64,000 nucleotides of DNA from Variovorax sp. (GCA_017744935.1 JAGIAI010000025.1:1-64000); one strand, 5' to 3'; positions 49,063 to 59,795 are shown, numbered from the stretch's first letter. Notes: a model not told the origin generated them from the letters alone. A program made the numbers and translations.

Positions 49063-50381
49063 AGTCCCTCCAGGATGCTTTCGGCCACTGCCTGCGGAAA
49101 GCCGTCGGGCAATTGCGCGCGCACTGCTTCAACCACCTGCGGTGTGCGCTCGACCAAGCTGTCGACCACGAACTGCGCCGCGCGGCCATCAGCCGTCGTG
49201 ACGCCGTGGCGTTCGCCCAGCGCGAGCCAATGGCGGCGCTGGATCTCGCGCATCTTCCAATGCGCATTCTTGGAGCGCACAGCCATCGCCATCTTCGCCT
49301 TGAAGGGCGACAGCTGCCCCGCCCCCGCACCAAGGATCGGATAGGCCGACAACACGTCATAGAGAGGTGTGAGCTGATACCGCCCGCCCGGCCGCAGGAA
49401 CACGCTGAAATTCTTCGCGTGACCATCGGTGGCGCACAGCATCCAGAAAACGATCTGCGCTTCGAAGAACGCCCGCCGATCTTCCTCGCGGGTGATGGAG
49501 CCCTCAAGCGCCTCCATGATGCTGTCGATGCCCGGACCGCCTTCCGCCTCGTACTTGAGGATTGGCGGCACGCCTCTCGCCTGGCACATGTCTTCCTGCG
49601 GCAGCCGCACGAGCCGGTTGTCGCCCGCGGGGCTCTTCCACCACGTGCGATCGAAGCGCTCGACCGACAGCACCTTCACGTCCTCGAACTGAAGCGGCTC
49701 GCAGGGCGCGACTGGCAATCCATAGGCCTTCAGGATCAACGAACAAAGCCACTCGTTCTCCACCGAATCGCGCATGTCGTACTTCATGCCGCCAATCAGG
49801 CCCAGGGGGAGCTTGAAGATGTGCGTGGTCGGCGTGTCGCCGTGCGGCAGGCACCACTTGCCGTCGAAGTGAAGCAGCGCGGTCTTCTCCTGCGCGCCGG
49901 CAATCGAGATGCGGAAGTCTTCATCCTCATCGCCGCGGCCCAGCAGCGTCGGAGCCACTGTGTTGCGCAGCATCTGCGCCACGCCGCTCTCGTGCAGCGG
50001 CGTGGCCTGCACCGGCTGAATACCGGCCGGGACGTTATCAAGCGGAAGAATCTGCAAAGCGCCCACACAGTCGCGCCCGATCTCCGCCAGCAACTGGAAG
50101 GCATCGGTTGAGCCGGTGCTGTATCGCCGCGCGATCCGCGCGCGGATGTCCTCGCTGTCGGGCAGCAGGTTCTCGAAGTACGCCCGCACCTTTTCGCCTC
50201 GATGCGGCGCCCCGCCGGGCCTGAACGGCAGCGACAGCGACAACGGGCGACCCTGCTCCGAGGCCACCCATTCAGGGTCATACGTGAGTACGTCGCCGGT
50301 TTGCGGATTGATGCGCCAGGTGCCGACCCGGGCACCGTTCATCCAGAGCCCCAACTCACGGGCATGCGAACGCCGACCCAT
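49032..50381 (-). CDS. hipA: HipA-family toxin kinase
   Basis: ISIAGAQEKTALLHFDGKWCLPHGDTPTTHIFKLPLG; CATDGHAKNFSVFLRPGGRYQLTPLYDVLS. Confidence 0.93.
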   Translation of the reverse strand: MGRRSHARELGLWMNGARVGTWRINPQTGDVLTYDPEWVASEQGRPLSLSLPFRPGGAPHRGEKVRAYFENLLPDSEDIRARIARRYSTGSTDAFQLLAEIGRDCVGALQILPLDNVPAGIQPVQATPLHESGVAQMLRNTVAPTLLGRGDEDEDFRISIAGAQEKTALLHFDGKWCLPHGDTPTTHIFKLPLGLIGGMKYDMRDSVENEWLCSLILKAYGLPVAPCEPLQFEDVKVLSVERFDRTWWKSPAGDNRLVRLPQEDMCQARGVPPILKYEAEGGPGIDSIMEALEGSITREEDRRAFFEAQIVFWMLCATDGHAKNFSVFLRPGGRYQLTPLYDVLSAYPILGAGAGQLSPFKAKMAMAVRSKNAHWKMREIQRRHWLALGERHGVTTADGRAAQFVVDSLVERTPQVVEAVRAQLPDGFPQAVAESILEGLQGAAAKLAG

Positions 50382-50384
50382 GGC

Positions 50385-50657
50385 TTACCAGTTGGGCCGG
50401 GACGAAGCGGTGGAGTCCGGCGGCGCGCTCGGAGGCTGCTCGGCTTTGCGCAGCACCAGCTCGACGCCCAGGATGCTGAGCAGCCGCATCAGCCGGCTGG
50501 CATTGACCTTCTCGGCATTGCGTTCGAGCGCGGAAAGCGTTTGCTGGGTCACGCCCAGCCGCAGTGCGGCTTCGGCTTGGGTCAGGCCGGCCTGCTTGCG
50601 GAAGGCTTGAAGAAGTTCGGGGAGCTGCTCCGATGTGCGGACGGTGAAGTCGGTCAC
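50385..50657 (-). CDS. hipB: HipB-family HTH antitoxin
   Basis: LLQAFRKQAGLTQAEAALRLGVTQQTLSALERNAEKVNASRLMRLLSILGVELVL. Confidence 0.9.
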   Translation of the reverse strand: MTDFTVRTSEQLPELLQAFRKQAGLTQAEAALRLGVTQQTLSALERNAEKVNASRLMRLLSILGVELVLRKAEQPPSAPPDSTASSRPNW

Positions 50658-50721
50658 GGCTGGCCTCTCTGGATTGGCGATTTACGCATCTTAGGCTGTA
50701 TTTTGGTTTTACGCATTTTGA

Positions 50722-50742
50722 TTTGTATTTTCAAAATACAAA
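50722..50742. promoter_or_regulatory. HipB operator candidate, perfect 10-bp-arm inverted repeat
   Basis: TTTGTATTTT-C-AAAATACAAA upstream of hipB; outer gctgtattt (50695) / aaatacagc (50761) also inverted. Confidence 0.6.
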
Positions 50743-50799
50743 CCTTGGGCTGTAAAAATGAAATACAGCTTATGAGCTGTGCGACCGGCGAACTCCAGC

Positions 50800-51336
50800 C
50801 TACTGCCGCGGAGCATTCGCCACGATGAGCCGCGAAGTCGCCCGCGTCGCGCCGACATAGAACAAGCGCATCTCTTCCCGCGCTTCGTCATCCGCCACGC
50901 CGGCCTCACTGCCCGCCTCCGGCTGCCGCGCCCCCATCACGGCAACCACTGGAAACTCCAGCCCCTTGCTCGCATGCAAGGTCATCACCTTGATCGTGTC
51001 CGCCAGCGGATCGAAGTCATGCGCGCCCTTGCGCACCTTGTGCGGCAAACGGCGACGGCTCAAGGCGCGCGAACATTCGTCCATCAGCGCCCAGCTTCGG
51101 CACAGCACCGCCATGTCGCCCCGGGTATGGCCTTCGTTGTGCGCGCTTGCCATCAGGTCGGCGATGCGGTCGGCCTGCTCGCGCGGGCTTGGAAGATCAA
51201 TCACCAACGGCTCCGGCCCATCGCGACCGCAGCTCACCGGATGCAGAACAGGAATGCCATCGTCATCCTTCTCCTGCGCGCGCAACAGGTCTGCAGCCAT
51301 CGCGCTCGCTGTCTGAAGGATCTGCCGCGTGTTACT
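50800..51336 (-). pseudogene. C-terminal fragment of UvrD/Rep-type helicase
   Basis: Starts at NTRQILQTAS; GDMAVLCRSW, IKVMTLHASKGLEFPVVAVMG, REEMRLFYVGATRA. Confidence 0.75.
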
Positions 51337-51693
51337 TCAGTGCAACGCCTCACGCACCGTCTGAATTGCATCAGTCACCGTCTGCATCCTCCGCACCATT
51401 TCCGCGTTGACTACCTCCAGCAAGGCCCGCAGTTCGCTTGGTCGAACGAAGAACTCCTCGAAGTCGTGGCGGTAGATCGGGGTCAGGAAGTTCTCCACGC
51501 AGTCGTATGCGCAATGCGCTGCGCGGAGGTTGTTGAATTCGTCCTCGACGGACATCAAGGCGCTGCTGATCGCCCTACTCTTGGCTGATTTGCGTGGTGG
51601 CGCGCTTGATGCCACCCGACGTTTGACGGCCTTGAGCCTTGCGCGTTTGGAGTAGCCGGAAGAGGTCGCGGTTGTGCGATCGGACTTGGCCAT
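51337..51693 (-). CDS. Hypothetical protein
   Basis: MAKSDRTTATSSGYSKRARLKAVKRR...; abuts the helicase fragment. Confidence 0.45.
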   Translation of the reverse strand: MAKSDRTTATSSGYSKRARLKAVKRRVASSAPPRKSAKSRAISSALMSVEDEFNNLRAAHCAYDCVENFLTPIYRHDFEEFFVRPSELRALLEVVNAEMVRRMQTVTDAIQTVREALH

Positions 51694-52046
51694 TGTTGGC
51701 CTCCCTGAGGTTGCGGTTTGCAGAAACCACCGCTCCCGAGACCAATCGAGGGCGGCAGCTCGACGAGTTGGTCTACCGGGCAACCTCTTGCGAGAAACCG
51801 GCCGGGCTCGCGCCCGCCCGTCGAGCCGCCATAAGGGGCACGACGCGGCGAGGCCGCAAAACCTTGCAGACAGAACTGCGACCTTCGCCGCAGAGATTGC
51901 ACGGGAGACCAATCCCGATCACGCCCTTTTTCGACGCGACGGGCGCAGTATGCCAGCGGCACCGAATGCCGCGTTGTGCCCAGCCCCGACAAGTGCTACG
52001 GTCGAACGCCCTCCGGCCCAACCGCTCATTCAACGAAGGAGCTGCC

Positions 52047-52730
52047 ATGGGAAACCCACCGCCACTCCCCCTGCAACCGGGCGATCCAGCGCCTGATTTC
52101 GTGCTGCCGTCAGCAAGTCAGGAAGGCACGGTTGCCCTTGCGGACCTGCGCGGCCAACCCTTTCTGATCGGTCTTTTCCGGGGCCTGCATTGCCCCTTCT
52201 GCCGCCGACAGGTGATGCAGTTGGCGGCGCAGCAACCCGCCCTGCAAGCGGCCGGGGTCAAGACGCTGGCGGTGATCAACACGCCGGTGGAGCGTGCCCG
52301 CCAGTACTACCGTTTTCGGCCGACGCCACTCCTGCTGCTGTCCGACCAGGAGTGCCGCACGCATCAGGCCTTTGGCGTGCCGCGCGCCGCGTTCCAGTCA
52401 CCCGAGAGCACCGAGCCGCCGCAATGGCCGTACCGCGCGAGCATGGCGGAGTTCGAGGCGGCCCGCATCAACCCGAACGGCGAGTTGCCGGAACCCACGC
52501 AGCCCATGGCTGCGAACGCGGTGCTCAATGCCAGGGACGGCTTTGAAATGGAGCCGGTCGACGGCGCGATCGCGGAAACCTACGGCACGCAGCTGGTTGG
52601 CCATTTCCTGATCGATCAGGCGGGCACCATCGCGTGGCGGCACATCGAAGCATTGGAAAGCCCGAACGGGCTCTGCTGCCTGCCCAACGCAGCGGAGATC
52701 GCGGCGGCGGTCGCAGGACTAGATGCCTGA
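52047..52730 (+). CDS. AhpC/TSA-type redoxin domain protein
   Basis: GDPAPDFVLPSASQEGTVALADLRGQPFLIGLFRGLHCPFCRRQV. Confidence 0.82.
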   Translation: MGNPPPLPLQPGDPAPDFVLPSASQEGTVALADLRGQPFLIGLFRGLHCPFCRRQVMQLAAQQPALQAAGVKTLAVINTPVERARQYYRFRPTPLLLLSDQECRTHQAFGVPRAAFQSPESTEPPQWPYRASMAEFEAARINPNGELPEPTQPMAANAVLNARDGFEMEPVDGAIAETYGTQLVGHFLIDQAGTIAWRHIEALESPNGLCCLPNAAEIAAAVAGLDA

Positions 52731-53621
52731 CGCGATGTCGGAGGCCTCCTTGGCAACCCACGCCTCGAAGTCCCGCACGCGCTGCGGAACCGGCCGGTCT
52801 GCGCGCCACGCCATGAAGTAGCCGCCCGAGGTCTGCACGCGCAAATCGAAGGGCGCGACGAGGCGCCCGGCCGCGAGGTCATCCTCCACGAACGGGAGCA
52901 CGGCCACCATCACACCAAGCTCCTCCGCCGCAGCCTGGTAGGCCATCGCGGCGTTCTCGAACTCCAGGCTGCGATGACCGGCGCTGCGCTCGATGCCCGC
53001 CGCGGCGAGCCATGTCGGCCAGTCGTTCGGACGGTTCAGTGACGACAGCAGCGAATGCTTCGCGAGGTCCGCCGGCACCTTCAGCGGTGGCTTGCGCCGC
53101 AGCAGTGCAGGCGCGCAGACCGGCAGCAGGGTTTCGTTGAACAGCAGGCGGAAGCCGGCCCCCGTCGGCGGCTGCGGTTCCGAATGGATGCTGACGTCCA
53201 CGTCGTCACGGTCGAAGTCGGTCGGCTTGTGCGATGTCGTGATCTGCACGTCGATGCGCGGGTGCAGCGCATGAAAGCGCCCCAGCCTCGGAATGAGCCA
53301 CCGGATCGCGAAGGTGGGCGGCAGCTTGATGCGCAGCAGCCATTGGTCGTTGCTCTGCTGGAGCTGCCGCGTGCCGTGCTCGATCTGGTCGAAGGCCGCG
53401 CGCATGCTGGCGAAATAGCTCTGCCCGGCGGCCGTAAGGCGGATGCCATGCCGTCCGCGTTCGAAGAGCTGCGCGTTGAGCCACCCCTCCAGCGTCGCGA
53501 TGTGCCGGCTCACCGCGCCCTGCGTGACGCACAGCTCCTGCGCGGCGCGGGTGAAGTTGCCGCAGCGTGCGGCGGCCTCGAAGGCGCGGAGGGCGTTCAG
53601 TGGGGGCAGGCGGCGCGTCAT
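52719..53621 (-). CDS. LysR-family regulator (GcvA-like)
   Basis: LPPLNALRAFEAAARCGNFTRAAQELCVTQGAVSRHIATLE. Confidence 0.92.
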   Translation of the reverse strand: MTRRLPPLNALRAFEAAARCGNFTRAAQELCVTQGAVSRHIATLEGWLNAQLFERGRHGIRLTAAGQSYFASMRAAFDQIEHGTRQLQQSNDQWLLRIKLPPTFAIRWLIPRLGRFHALHPRIDVQITTSHKPTDFDRDDVDVSIHSEPQPPTGAGFRLLFNETLLPVCAPALLRRKPPLKVPADLAKHSLLSSLNRPNDWPTWLAAAGIERSAGHRSLEFENAAMAYQAAAEELGVMVAVLPFVEDDLAAGRLVAPFDLRVQTSGGYFMAWRADRPVPQRVRDFEAWVAKEASDIASGI

Positions 53622-53723
53622 AGGGCATGAATTTAACTCATGCCTCACATGCCTAAATTGTGATTGCCGCTCTGTCTATACGGCACATAGGATTGCATCC
53701 ACTAGACAAGAAGGAGACACGCG

Positions 53724-54701
53724 ATGATGAAGAAAATGCATGCCTGCCTCGCGGCGGCCGTGCTTCTCGGATGGCATGCCGCGGCGCCTGCCGAAGATGT
53801 GGCGAGCTACCCGAGCCAGCCCATCAAGCTGATGGTTCCATGGCCGCCGGGCGGCGGGGTGGACACCACCGCGCGGATGGTCTCCGACCTGCTTGGCAAG
53901 CGGCTCGGCCAGGCCTTCGTCATCGACAATCGCGGCGGCGCCGGCGGCAACATCGGCACCGAGCTCGCGGCGCGACAGAAGCCCGATGGCTACAACCTGC
54001 TGATGTCGTCGATCAGCCCGAATGCGATCAACATCAGCCTCTACGGCAAGCTCGGGTTCGATCCAGTGAAGGACTTCGAGCCGGTCATCTACGTTTCGGC
54101 GGTGCCGAACATCCTCGTGGTGCCGGCGAATTCGCCCTTCAAGACGGTGCAGGACGTGATCGACGCGGCCCGCGCCAATCCGGGCAAGCTCAACTACGGT
54201 TCGGGTGGCGTCGGCTCGTCGCAGCATCTCGCGGCGGTGCAGTTCGCGTCGGCGGCAAAGCTCGACATCGTGCATGTGCCCTACAAGGGCACCTCGCCGG
54301 CCGAAGCGGATCTGGCTGCGGGCAACGTATCTCTGATGCTCGACACCACGACCTGCCTGCCTTTCATCGCGGGCGGAAAGATGCGCGCGCTCGCGGTCGC
54401 ATCGAAGGCGCGCAATCCCGCGCTGCCCGACGTGCCGACCTTCGATGAGGCAGGGTTGCCGGGCGTGTACGCGTCGTCGTGGTACGGCCTCTCGGCGCCC
54501 GCCGGTACGCCGCGCGCCATCATCGACAGGCTCAACGCCGAGGCCAACGCGGTGCTCAAGTCGCCGGAGCTCCAGAAGCGAATGCAGAAGCTCGGCGCCG
54601 AGATCGGCGGCGGCACGCCCGAAGACTACGGTCGCTTCATGGCCAGCGAAACCAAGCGCTATGCGGAGATCGTGCGTATCTCCGGCGCAAAACTCGATTG
54701 A
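53724..54701 (+). CDS. Bug-family (TTT) substrate-binding protein
   Basis: [50 protein letters not shown]. Confidence 0.92.
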   Translation: MMKKMHACLAAAVLLGWHAAAPAEDVASYPSQPIKLMVPWPPGGGVDTTARMVSDLLGKRLGQAFVIDNRGGAGGNIGTELAARQKPDGYNLLMSSISPNAINISLYGKLGFDPVKDFEPVIYVSAVPNILVVPANSPFKTVQDVIDAARANPGKLNYGSGGVGSSQHLAAVQFASAAKLDIVHVPYKGTSPAEADLAAGNVSLMLDTTTCLPFIAGGKMRALAVASKARNPALPDVPTFDEAGLPGVYASSWYGLSAPAGTPRAIIDRLNAEANAVLKSPELQKRMQKLGAEIGGGTPEDYGRFMASETKRYAEIVRISGAKLD

Positions 54702-54706
54702 TTCCC

Positions 54707-56122
54707 GTGACCCAACCCCGCACGCTCTTCGACAAGATCTGGGAGGCGCACGTCGTCATGCAGCGCGACGACGGGCAGAGCCTTCTCTACGTTGACCGCC
54801 ATCTGGTGCAGGACGGCTCCGCACCCGGCTTCGAGATGCTCCGGCAGCGCGGCCTCCCGGTGCGCAGGCCCGATCTCGCTTTCGCGACGCCGGACCATTA
54901 CGTGCCCACCGGCAGCCGCGCGCTGGCCGACGTCGCCGATGCTGAAAAGCGCGCGATGGCGCAAGCGCTGGAGGACGACAGCCGGGCCGCGGGCATCCGC
55001 TTCTTCGGCATCAACGACGTGCGACAGGGCATCGTGCATGTCGTCGGTCCGGAGCAGGGTTTGAGCCTGCCGGGCAGCGTGATCGTCTGCGGCGACAGCC
55101 ACACGGCCACGCATGGCGCACTGGGTGCGCTGGCGTTCGGCATCGGCGCGTCGGAAGTGGCGCATGTGCTTGCGACGCAAACGCTCTGGCAGCGCAAGCC
55201 GCGGACGCTGCGCGTGAACATCGACGGCAGGCTGGCCGATGGCGTCTCGGCAAAGGACATCATCCTGGCGGTCATCGCGAAGATCGGCGCGGGGGGCGGC
55301 ACGGGCTACGTCATCGAGTACGCGGGCAAGGCCATTCGCGCGCTGTCGATGGAGGGCCGCATGACGGTGTGCAACATGTCCATCGAGGCGGGAGCGCGCG
55401 CGGGCATGGTGGCGCCTGATGACAGGACCTATGCGTGGCTGGCAGGCCGGCCGAGCGCGCCTCAGGGCGCGGCATGGGACGAGGCGCTGCAGCGCTGGAA
55501 GCAACTCCCGAGCGACGAAGGCGCAGTCTTCGACCGCGAAGTGCACCTGCATGCGAATGACATTGCCCCGATGGTCACCTGGGGCAACAGCCCGGAGGAC
55601 GCACTGCCGATCACGGGGCGCGTGCCCGATCCTTCCGGCGCGGCCAGCAGCGAGCGGCGCGACGCGATGCAGCGCACGCTCGCGTACATGGGCCTGCAGC
55701 CCGGCCAGTTGCTGACGGACCTCGCGGTGGACCGCGTCTTCATCGGCTCCTGCACCAACGGCCGCATCGAGGACCTGCGCAGCGCCGCCGCCGTCGCGCG
55801 TGGCCGGCGCGTGGCGGACGGCGTCGAGGCCTGGGTGGTGCCGGGCTCGGGCCTCGTGAAGCAGCAGGCCGAGGCCGAAGGGCTCGATGCGGTGTTCCTT
55901 AAAGCGGGCTTCCAGTGGCGGCATGCGGGCTGCTCGATGTGCCTCGGCACCAACGGCGATCAGGTGCCCGCGGGCCAGCGGTGCGCCTCGACCTCCAACC
56001 GCAATTTCGTCGGCAGGCAGGGCCCGGGCTCGCGTACGCATCTGATGAGTCCTGCGATGGCGGCGGCGGCTGCGATCCATGGCCGCCTTGCCGATGTGCG
56101 CGGGCTGCTCGATGCCCGCTGA
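54707..56122 (+). CDS. Isopropylmalate/aconitase-family dehydratase large subunit (LeuC-like)
   Basis: [59 protein letters not shown]. Confidence 0.92.
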   Translation: MTQPRTLFDKIWEAHVVMQRDDGQSLLYVDRHLVQDGSAPGFEMLRQRGLPVRRPDLAFATPDHYVPTGSRALADVADAEKRAMAQALEDDSRAAGIRFFGINDVRQGIVHVVGPEQGLSLPGSVIVCGDSHTATHGALGALAFGIGASEVAHVLATQTLWQRKPRTLRVNIDGRLADGVSAKDIILAVIAKIGAGGGTGYVIEYAGKAIRALSMEGRMTVCNMSIEAGARAGMVAPDDRTYAWLAGRPSAPQGAAWDEALQRWKQLPSDEGAVFDREVHLHANDIAPMVTWGNSPEDALPITGRVPDPSGAASSERRDAMQRTLAYMGLQPGQLLTDLAVDRVFIGSCTNGRIEDLRSAAAVARGRRVADGVEAWVVPGSGLVKQQAEAEGLDAVFLKAGFQWRHAGCSMCLGTNGDQVPAGQRCASTSNRNFVGRQGPGSRTHLMSPAMAAAAAIHGRLADVRGLLDAR

Positions 56123-56150
56123 AGCGTTCGAAAGCCATACGAGCAAGTCC

Positions 56151-56738
56151 ATGGAAGCCTTTACCCAACTCGATGCGGTGGCTGCGCCGCTGGCGCGCGC
56201 CAATGTCGACACCGACCAGGTCGTGCCCGCCCTCTACCTGCAGAAGCCGCGCTCCGACAACTTCGGCGATTACCTGTTCCGCGATGTGCGGCACGACGCG
56301 CAAGGGCGGCGCGGCGACTTCGTGCTCAACCAGCCGGCCTTTTCGGAGGCGCGGATCCTGGTGGCGGGGCGCAACTTCGGCTGCGGCTCCTCGCGCGAGC
56401 ATGCGGTCTGGGCGCTTTACGACGGTGGTTTCCGGGCGGTGATCGCGCCGAGCTTCGGCGATATCTTTTTCTCCAATGCGCTGAAGAACGGACTGCTGCC
56501 GGTGCGCCTCGCCGAAGACACGGTGCAGGCGTTGCTGGATGCATTGAGCGCAGTCCCGGGCACGCATTTGCGCATCGATCTCGAGGCACAGCAGGTCACC
56601 GATCCACAAGGGCGCACGCATGCCTTCGAGATCGACCCGTTCCCACGTCACTGCCTGCTGCATGGCATCGACGAGATCGACTACACGCTGGCCCAGGGCG
56701 CGCGCATCGAGGCCTTCGAGCGCGCGCACGGCGGCTAG
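56151..56738 (+). CDS. Isopropylmalate dehydratase small subunit-like (LeuD-like)
   Basis: PLARANVDTDQVVPALYLQ; GRNFGCGSSREHAVWAL. Confidence 0.92.
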   Translation: MEAFTQLDAVAAPLARANVDTDQVVPALYLQKPRSDNFGDYLFRDVRHDAQGRRGDFVLNQPAFSEARILVAGRNFGCGSSREHAVWALYDGGFRAVIAPSFGDIFFSNALKNGLLPVRLAEDTVQALLDALSAVPGTHLRIDLEAQQVTDPQGRTHAFEIDPFPRHCLLHGIDEIDYTLAQGARIEAFERAHGG

Positions 56739-56768
56739 TTTTTCAACAGTTCAGAGAGGACCACGAAG

Positions 56769-57839
56769 ATGAAGATTGCAGTGATGCCAGGCGACGGCAT
56801 CGGTCGCGAAGTGACTGCGCAAGCCGTCAAGGTGCTGAAGGCGGTGATCGGCCACACGCAGTCGCTGGAGCTGGCTGAAGCCCCGATCGGACAGGCCGGC
56901 ATCGACGCGGCGGGCGACCCCCTGCCCGCCGCCACCACCGAGATCGCGCGCAAGGCGGACGCGATTCTCTTCGGCTCGGCCGGCATGCCCGGCGACGAAG
57001 CCATTCCTTTCATGATGCGGCCCGGCGCGAGTCTGCTGCGCCTGCGCAAGGAACTCGGGCTTTTCGCCAACTTCCGGCCTGCGTTCCTCTTTCCCGAACT
57101 GATCGGTGCATCGACGCTCAAGCCCGAGGTGGTCGACGGGCTGGACATCATGATCCTGCGCGAGCTCACCGGCGATGTGTATTTCGGCGAGCCACGCGGA
57201 AGCGGCCTCAATGCCGCCGGCGAGCGCGAGGCATTCAACACGATGCGCTACAGCGAACCAGAGATCGAACGCATTGCGCACGTGGCCTTCCGCACTGCGC
57301 GTGCGCGCCGCCGCAAGCTCTGTTCGGTGGACAAGGCCAACGTGCTCGAAGTGATGCAGCTATGGCGCGATGTGGTGGTGCGCGTGAGCGCGGCGTATCC
57401 GGACGTGGAGCTCACGCATCTCTTCGTCGACGCGGCCGCGATGCAATTGATGCGCGCCCCGAAGCAGTTCGACGTCATCGTCACCGGCAACATCTTCGGC
57501 GACATCCTCTCCGACGCGGCGGCGATGCTCACCGGCTCCATCGGCATGCTGCCTTCGGCTTCGATGGCGGCCGGCACTTTCGGTCTGTATGAACCGGTGC
57601 ACGGCACCGCGCCGGATATCGCGGGCAAGAACCTCGCGAACCCGCTCGCGTCGATTCTTTCGATGGCGATGATGTTGCGGCACACCTTCGGACAGGCTGC
57701 GAACGCGGAGCGCGTCGAAGGCGCCGTGCGGCGCGTGCTGGCCGATGGCCTGCGCACCGGCGACATCTTTCAGCCAGGGAGCACGCGCGTCGGCACGGAG
57801 GAAATGGGCGACGCTGTGGCCGCTGCGCTTCGCGGTTAG
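56769..57839 (+). CDS. Isopropylmalate dehydrogenase-like (LeuB-like)
   Basis: [65 protein letters not shown]. Confidence 0.92.
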   Translation: MKIAVMPGDGIGREVTAQAVKVLKAVIGHTQSLELAEAPIGQAGIDAAGDPLPAATTEIARKADAILFGSAGMPGDEAIPFMMRPGASLLRLRKELGLFANFRPAFLFPELIGASTLKPEVVDGLDIMILRELTGDVYFGEPRGSGLNAAGEREAFNTMRYSEPEIERIAHVAFRTARARRRKLCSVDKANVLEVMQLWRDVVVRVSAAYPDVELTHLFVDAAAMQLMRAPKQFDVIVTGNIFGDILSDAAAMLTGSIGMLPSASMAAGTFGLYEPVHGTAPDIAGKNLANPLASILSMAMMLRHTFGQAANAERVEGAVRRVLADGLRTGDIFQPGSTRVGTEEMGDAVAAALRG

Positions 57840-57884
57840 TGCGTATCTCGGGTTGTGGCGCTTGAGGCAAGGACGCTAGTCAAG

Positions 57885-57985
57885 AGCCCGGCGCACGGCA
57901 ACCGCCGGGAACTCCAGCCCCTGCTCGCGTGCAGGGTCATCACCTTGATCGTGTCTGCCAGCGGATCGAAGTCATGCACCACTTT
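57885..57985 (-). pseudogene. Second UvrD-helicase remnant, similar to 50.93-51.03 kb
   Basis: DFDPLADTIKVMTLHASRG shared with the larger fragment; strong nucleotide similarity (gggtcatcaccttgatcgtgtctgccagcggatcgaagtcatgc). Confidence 0.65.
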
Positions 57986-58225
57986 CGTAGCTTCCGGCGC
58001 GAAGTCATGGCCCTCGTCGACTGGCACCGCGATCGCGAGCCTGCGAGCGCTCGGCCCCCCCTACTTTGGCGCCTTGGCCTCTGTCCTGAGGCACAGATCT
58101 GATTTTTTCCAAGAACCTTCTCGGCATGCCTCCGCAGTTTCGAATTCCAAGACTTCATGCGCTAGGGTCACGATGGCGCGCAGAAACAAGGCGACGCATA
58201 CATCACCATTCAGTGGAGGAGCTAG

Positions 58226-58708
58226 ATGGCACAGGACATGTTTTTGAAGTTGACCGGCATTTCTGGTGAGGGGCAAGATGCAAGCCACAAAGACGAAATT
58301 GAGGTCGTACGCTGGGAGTGGAGCATCCGCCAGCATTCATCAATGCACTCAGGCAGCGGCGGAGGCACGGGAAAGGCCACCGTTGGCGATTTGAAATTCG
58401 ATCACTACATGGATCGCTCAAGTCCCAACCTACTGAAGTACTGCCTGACCGGCAAACACATCGACACGGCCATGCTCGTGGTCAGGAAGGCGGGGGGTAG
58501 TCCCCTCGAATACTTCAAGATCACGATGGGCGATGTCATCGTGACACGCGTTACCCCAGTGTTGTACGACAGCATGGCCCGCCCTCGGGAATCGGTCGGC
58601 CTCTCGTTTGCGAGAGTCAAACAGGAATACGTGATCCAGAACCAACAAGGCGGTTCAAGTGGTACGGTTTCCGCCAGCTTCGACATTCAGAAAAATCGCG
58701 AAGCATAA
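58226..58708 (+). CDS. hcp: Type VI secretion Hcp-family protein
   Basis: MFLKLTGISGEGQDASHKDEIEVVRWEWSIRQ; DLKFDHYMDRSSPNLLKYCLTGKHID. Confidence 0.92.
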   Translation: MAQDMFLKLTGISGEGQDASHKDEIEVVRWEWSIRQHSSMHSGSGGGTGKATVGDLKFDHYMDRSSPNLLKYCLTGKHIDTAMLVVRKAGGSPLEYFKITMGDVIVTRVTPVLYDSMARPRESVGLSFARVKQEYVIQNQQGGSSGTVSASFDIQKNREA

Positions 58709-58717
58709 GGAGGGGGC

Positions 58718-59356
58718 ATGCTCTACATAACCAAAGACGGCCATGTTGATGCCGAAAGAATCAAGATAAGGATTTTTTCTGTAATCGAACGAACAAGGAT
58801 GAGCGCTGTTAACGGCATCGTGGTTCACCAAACCGGAGCGCCAACGGCCCAAGCGACCTTCAATTCGTATGGGGACACGAGAAATGGCACGCCCAACGGC
58901 GCGCACTTCTTGATCGACAAGGACGGCACGATCTATCAAACGGCCTCGCTGTATCGAGTGACCAACCATGTGGGCTTCGTGCAGTCGCGTTGCGTGATCA
59001 CCAAGCAGTGCACTCCGACCGAGTTGAGGCATGCGCAGAGTTTGGAGCTAACCAAGGGCAACAGGGCCAGGGCGATCGCGGTTCACAGAAATGAGATGAA
59101 CAAATCATGGCCTGATCGTTTCCCTTCCAACGTCGACTCCATAGGGATCGAAATCGTTGGCATGGCGAAAGCGCAGGTCTTGCCCAATGGTCGTGCAGAT
59201 GAAATCTATGAGCCCGTGGGCGCTCAGCAAAATGCTTCTTTGGAATGGCTCATCAAGCAACTCGCCGAGACATTGAACGTCTCAATGCAAGAGGTATTCA
59301 GGCATCCAGAAATCGGCAGAAAAAATGCCACGGAAGCGAGCACCGCCAAATGGTAG
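58718..59356 (+). CDS. Peptidoglycan amidase (Amidase_2/PGRP-like), candidate T6SS effector
   Basis: NGIVVHQTGAPTAQATFNSY; GAHFLIDKDGTIYQT; HVGF; SIGIEIVG; FRHPEIGRKNATEAS. Confidence 0.78.
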   Translation: MLYITKDGHVDAERIKIRIFSVIERTRMSAVNGIVVHQTGAPTAQATFNSYGDTRNGTPNGAHFLIDKDGTIYQTASLYRVTNHVGFVQSRCVITKQCTPTELRHAQSLELTKGNRARAIAVHRNEMNKSWPDRFPSNVDSIGIEIVGMAKAQVLPNGRADEIYEPVGAQQNASLEWLIKQLAETLNVSMQEVFRHPEIGRKNATEASTAKW

Positions 59357-59772
59357 GGAAGTTGTCGTTGATCGCCGCCTTGATCGCCGCCACCGCGTGC
59401 AACGATGGCCACGCCAGAACGGTGACCAAACTCAAAATTGAAGCCGTGGGCCTCAACCGCGATCCGCCGGAAAGGCACTCAGATGAAGAATGCAAGCGAT
59501 TCAGGCCAACGCTCAAGCAAGTCAAGAACTACTTCAACCGGGCCTATCCCGTTGAAGGGTACATGGTGACAACCGAAAGATACTCGCCCTGCTACGCCAC
59601 TGGCACCCTGGAATTTAGCGATGGACACTTCGGCACATGGAGACTGGATTCCAGCGGCACCTCATCGTTTACCTTCAATCGAGGGGACCAAGTGTTCTTG
59701 TTTTACAAACACAATCAATGGTTCGACCCCACGGCGTGCACGTACGGCATGGGCGATGTTGGCAGGTGCTGA
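59350..59772 (+). CDS. Lipoprotein-like candidate immunity protein
   Basis: MVGKLSLIAALIAATACNDGHA leader with lipobox-like AATAC; overlaps the amidase stop. Confidence 0.6.
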   Translation: MVGKLSLIAALIAATACNDGHARTVTKLKIEAVGLNRDPPERHSDEECKRFRPTLKQVKNYFNRAYPVEGYMVTTERYSPCYATGTLEFSDGHFGTWRLDSSGTSSFTFNRGDQVFLFYKHNQWFDPTACTYGMGDVGRC

Positions 59773-59795
59773 TCGGCGGTCCCGATGGTTTCGTG

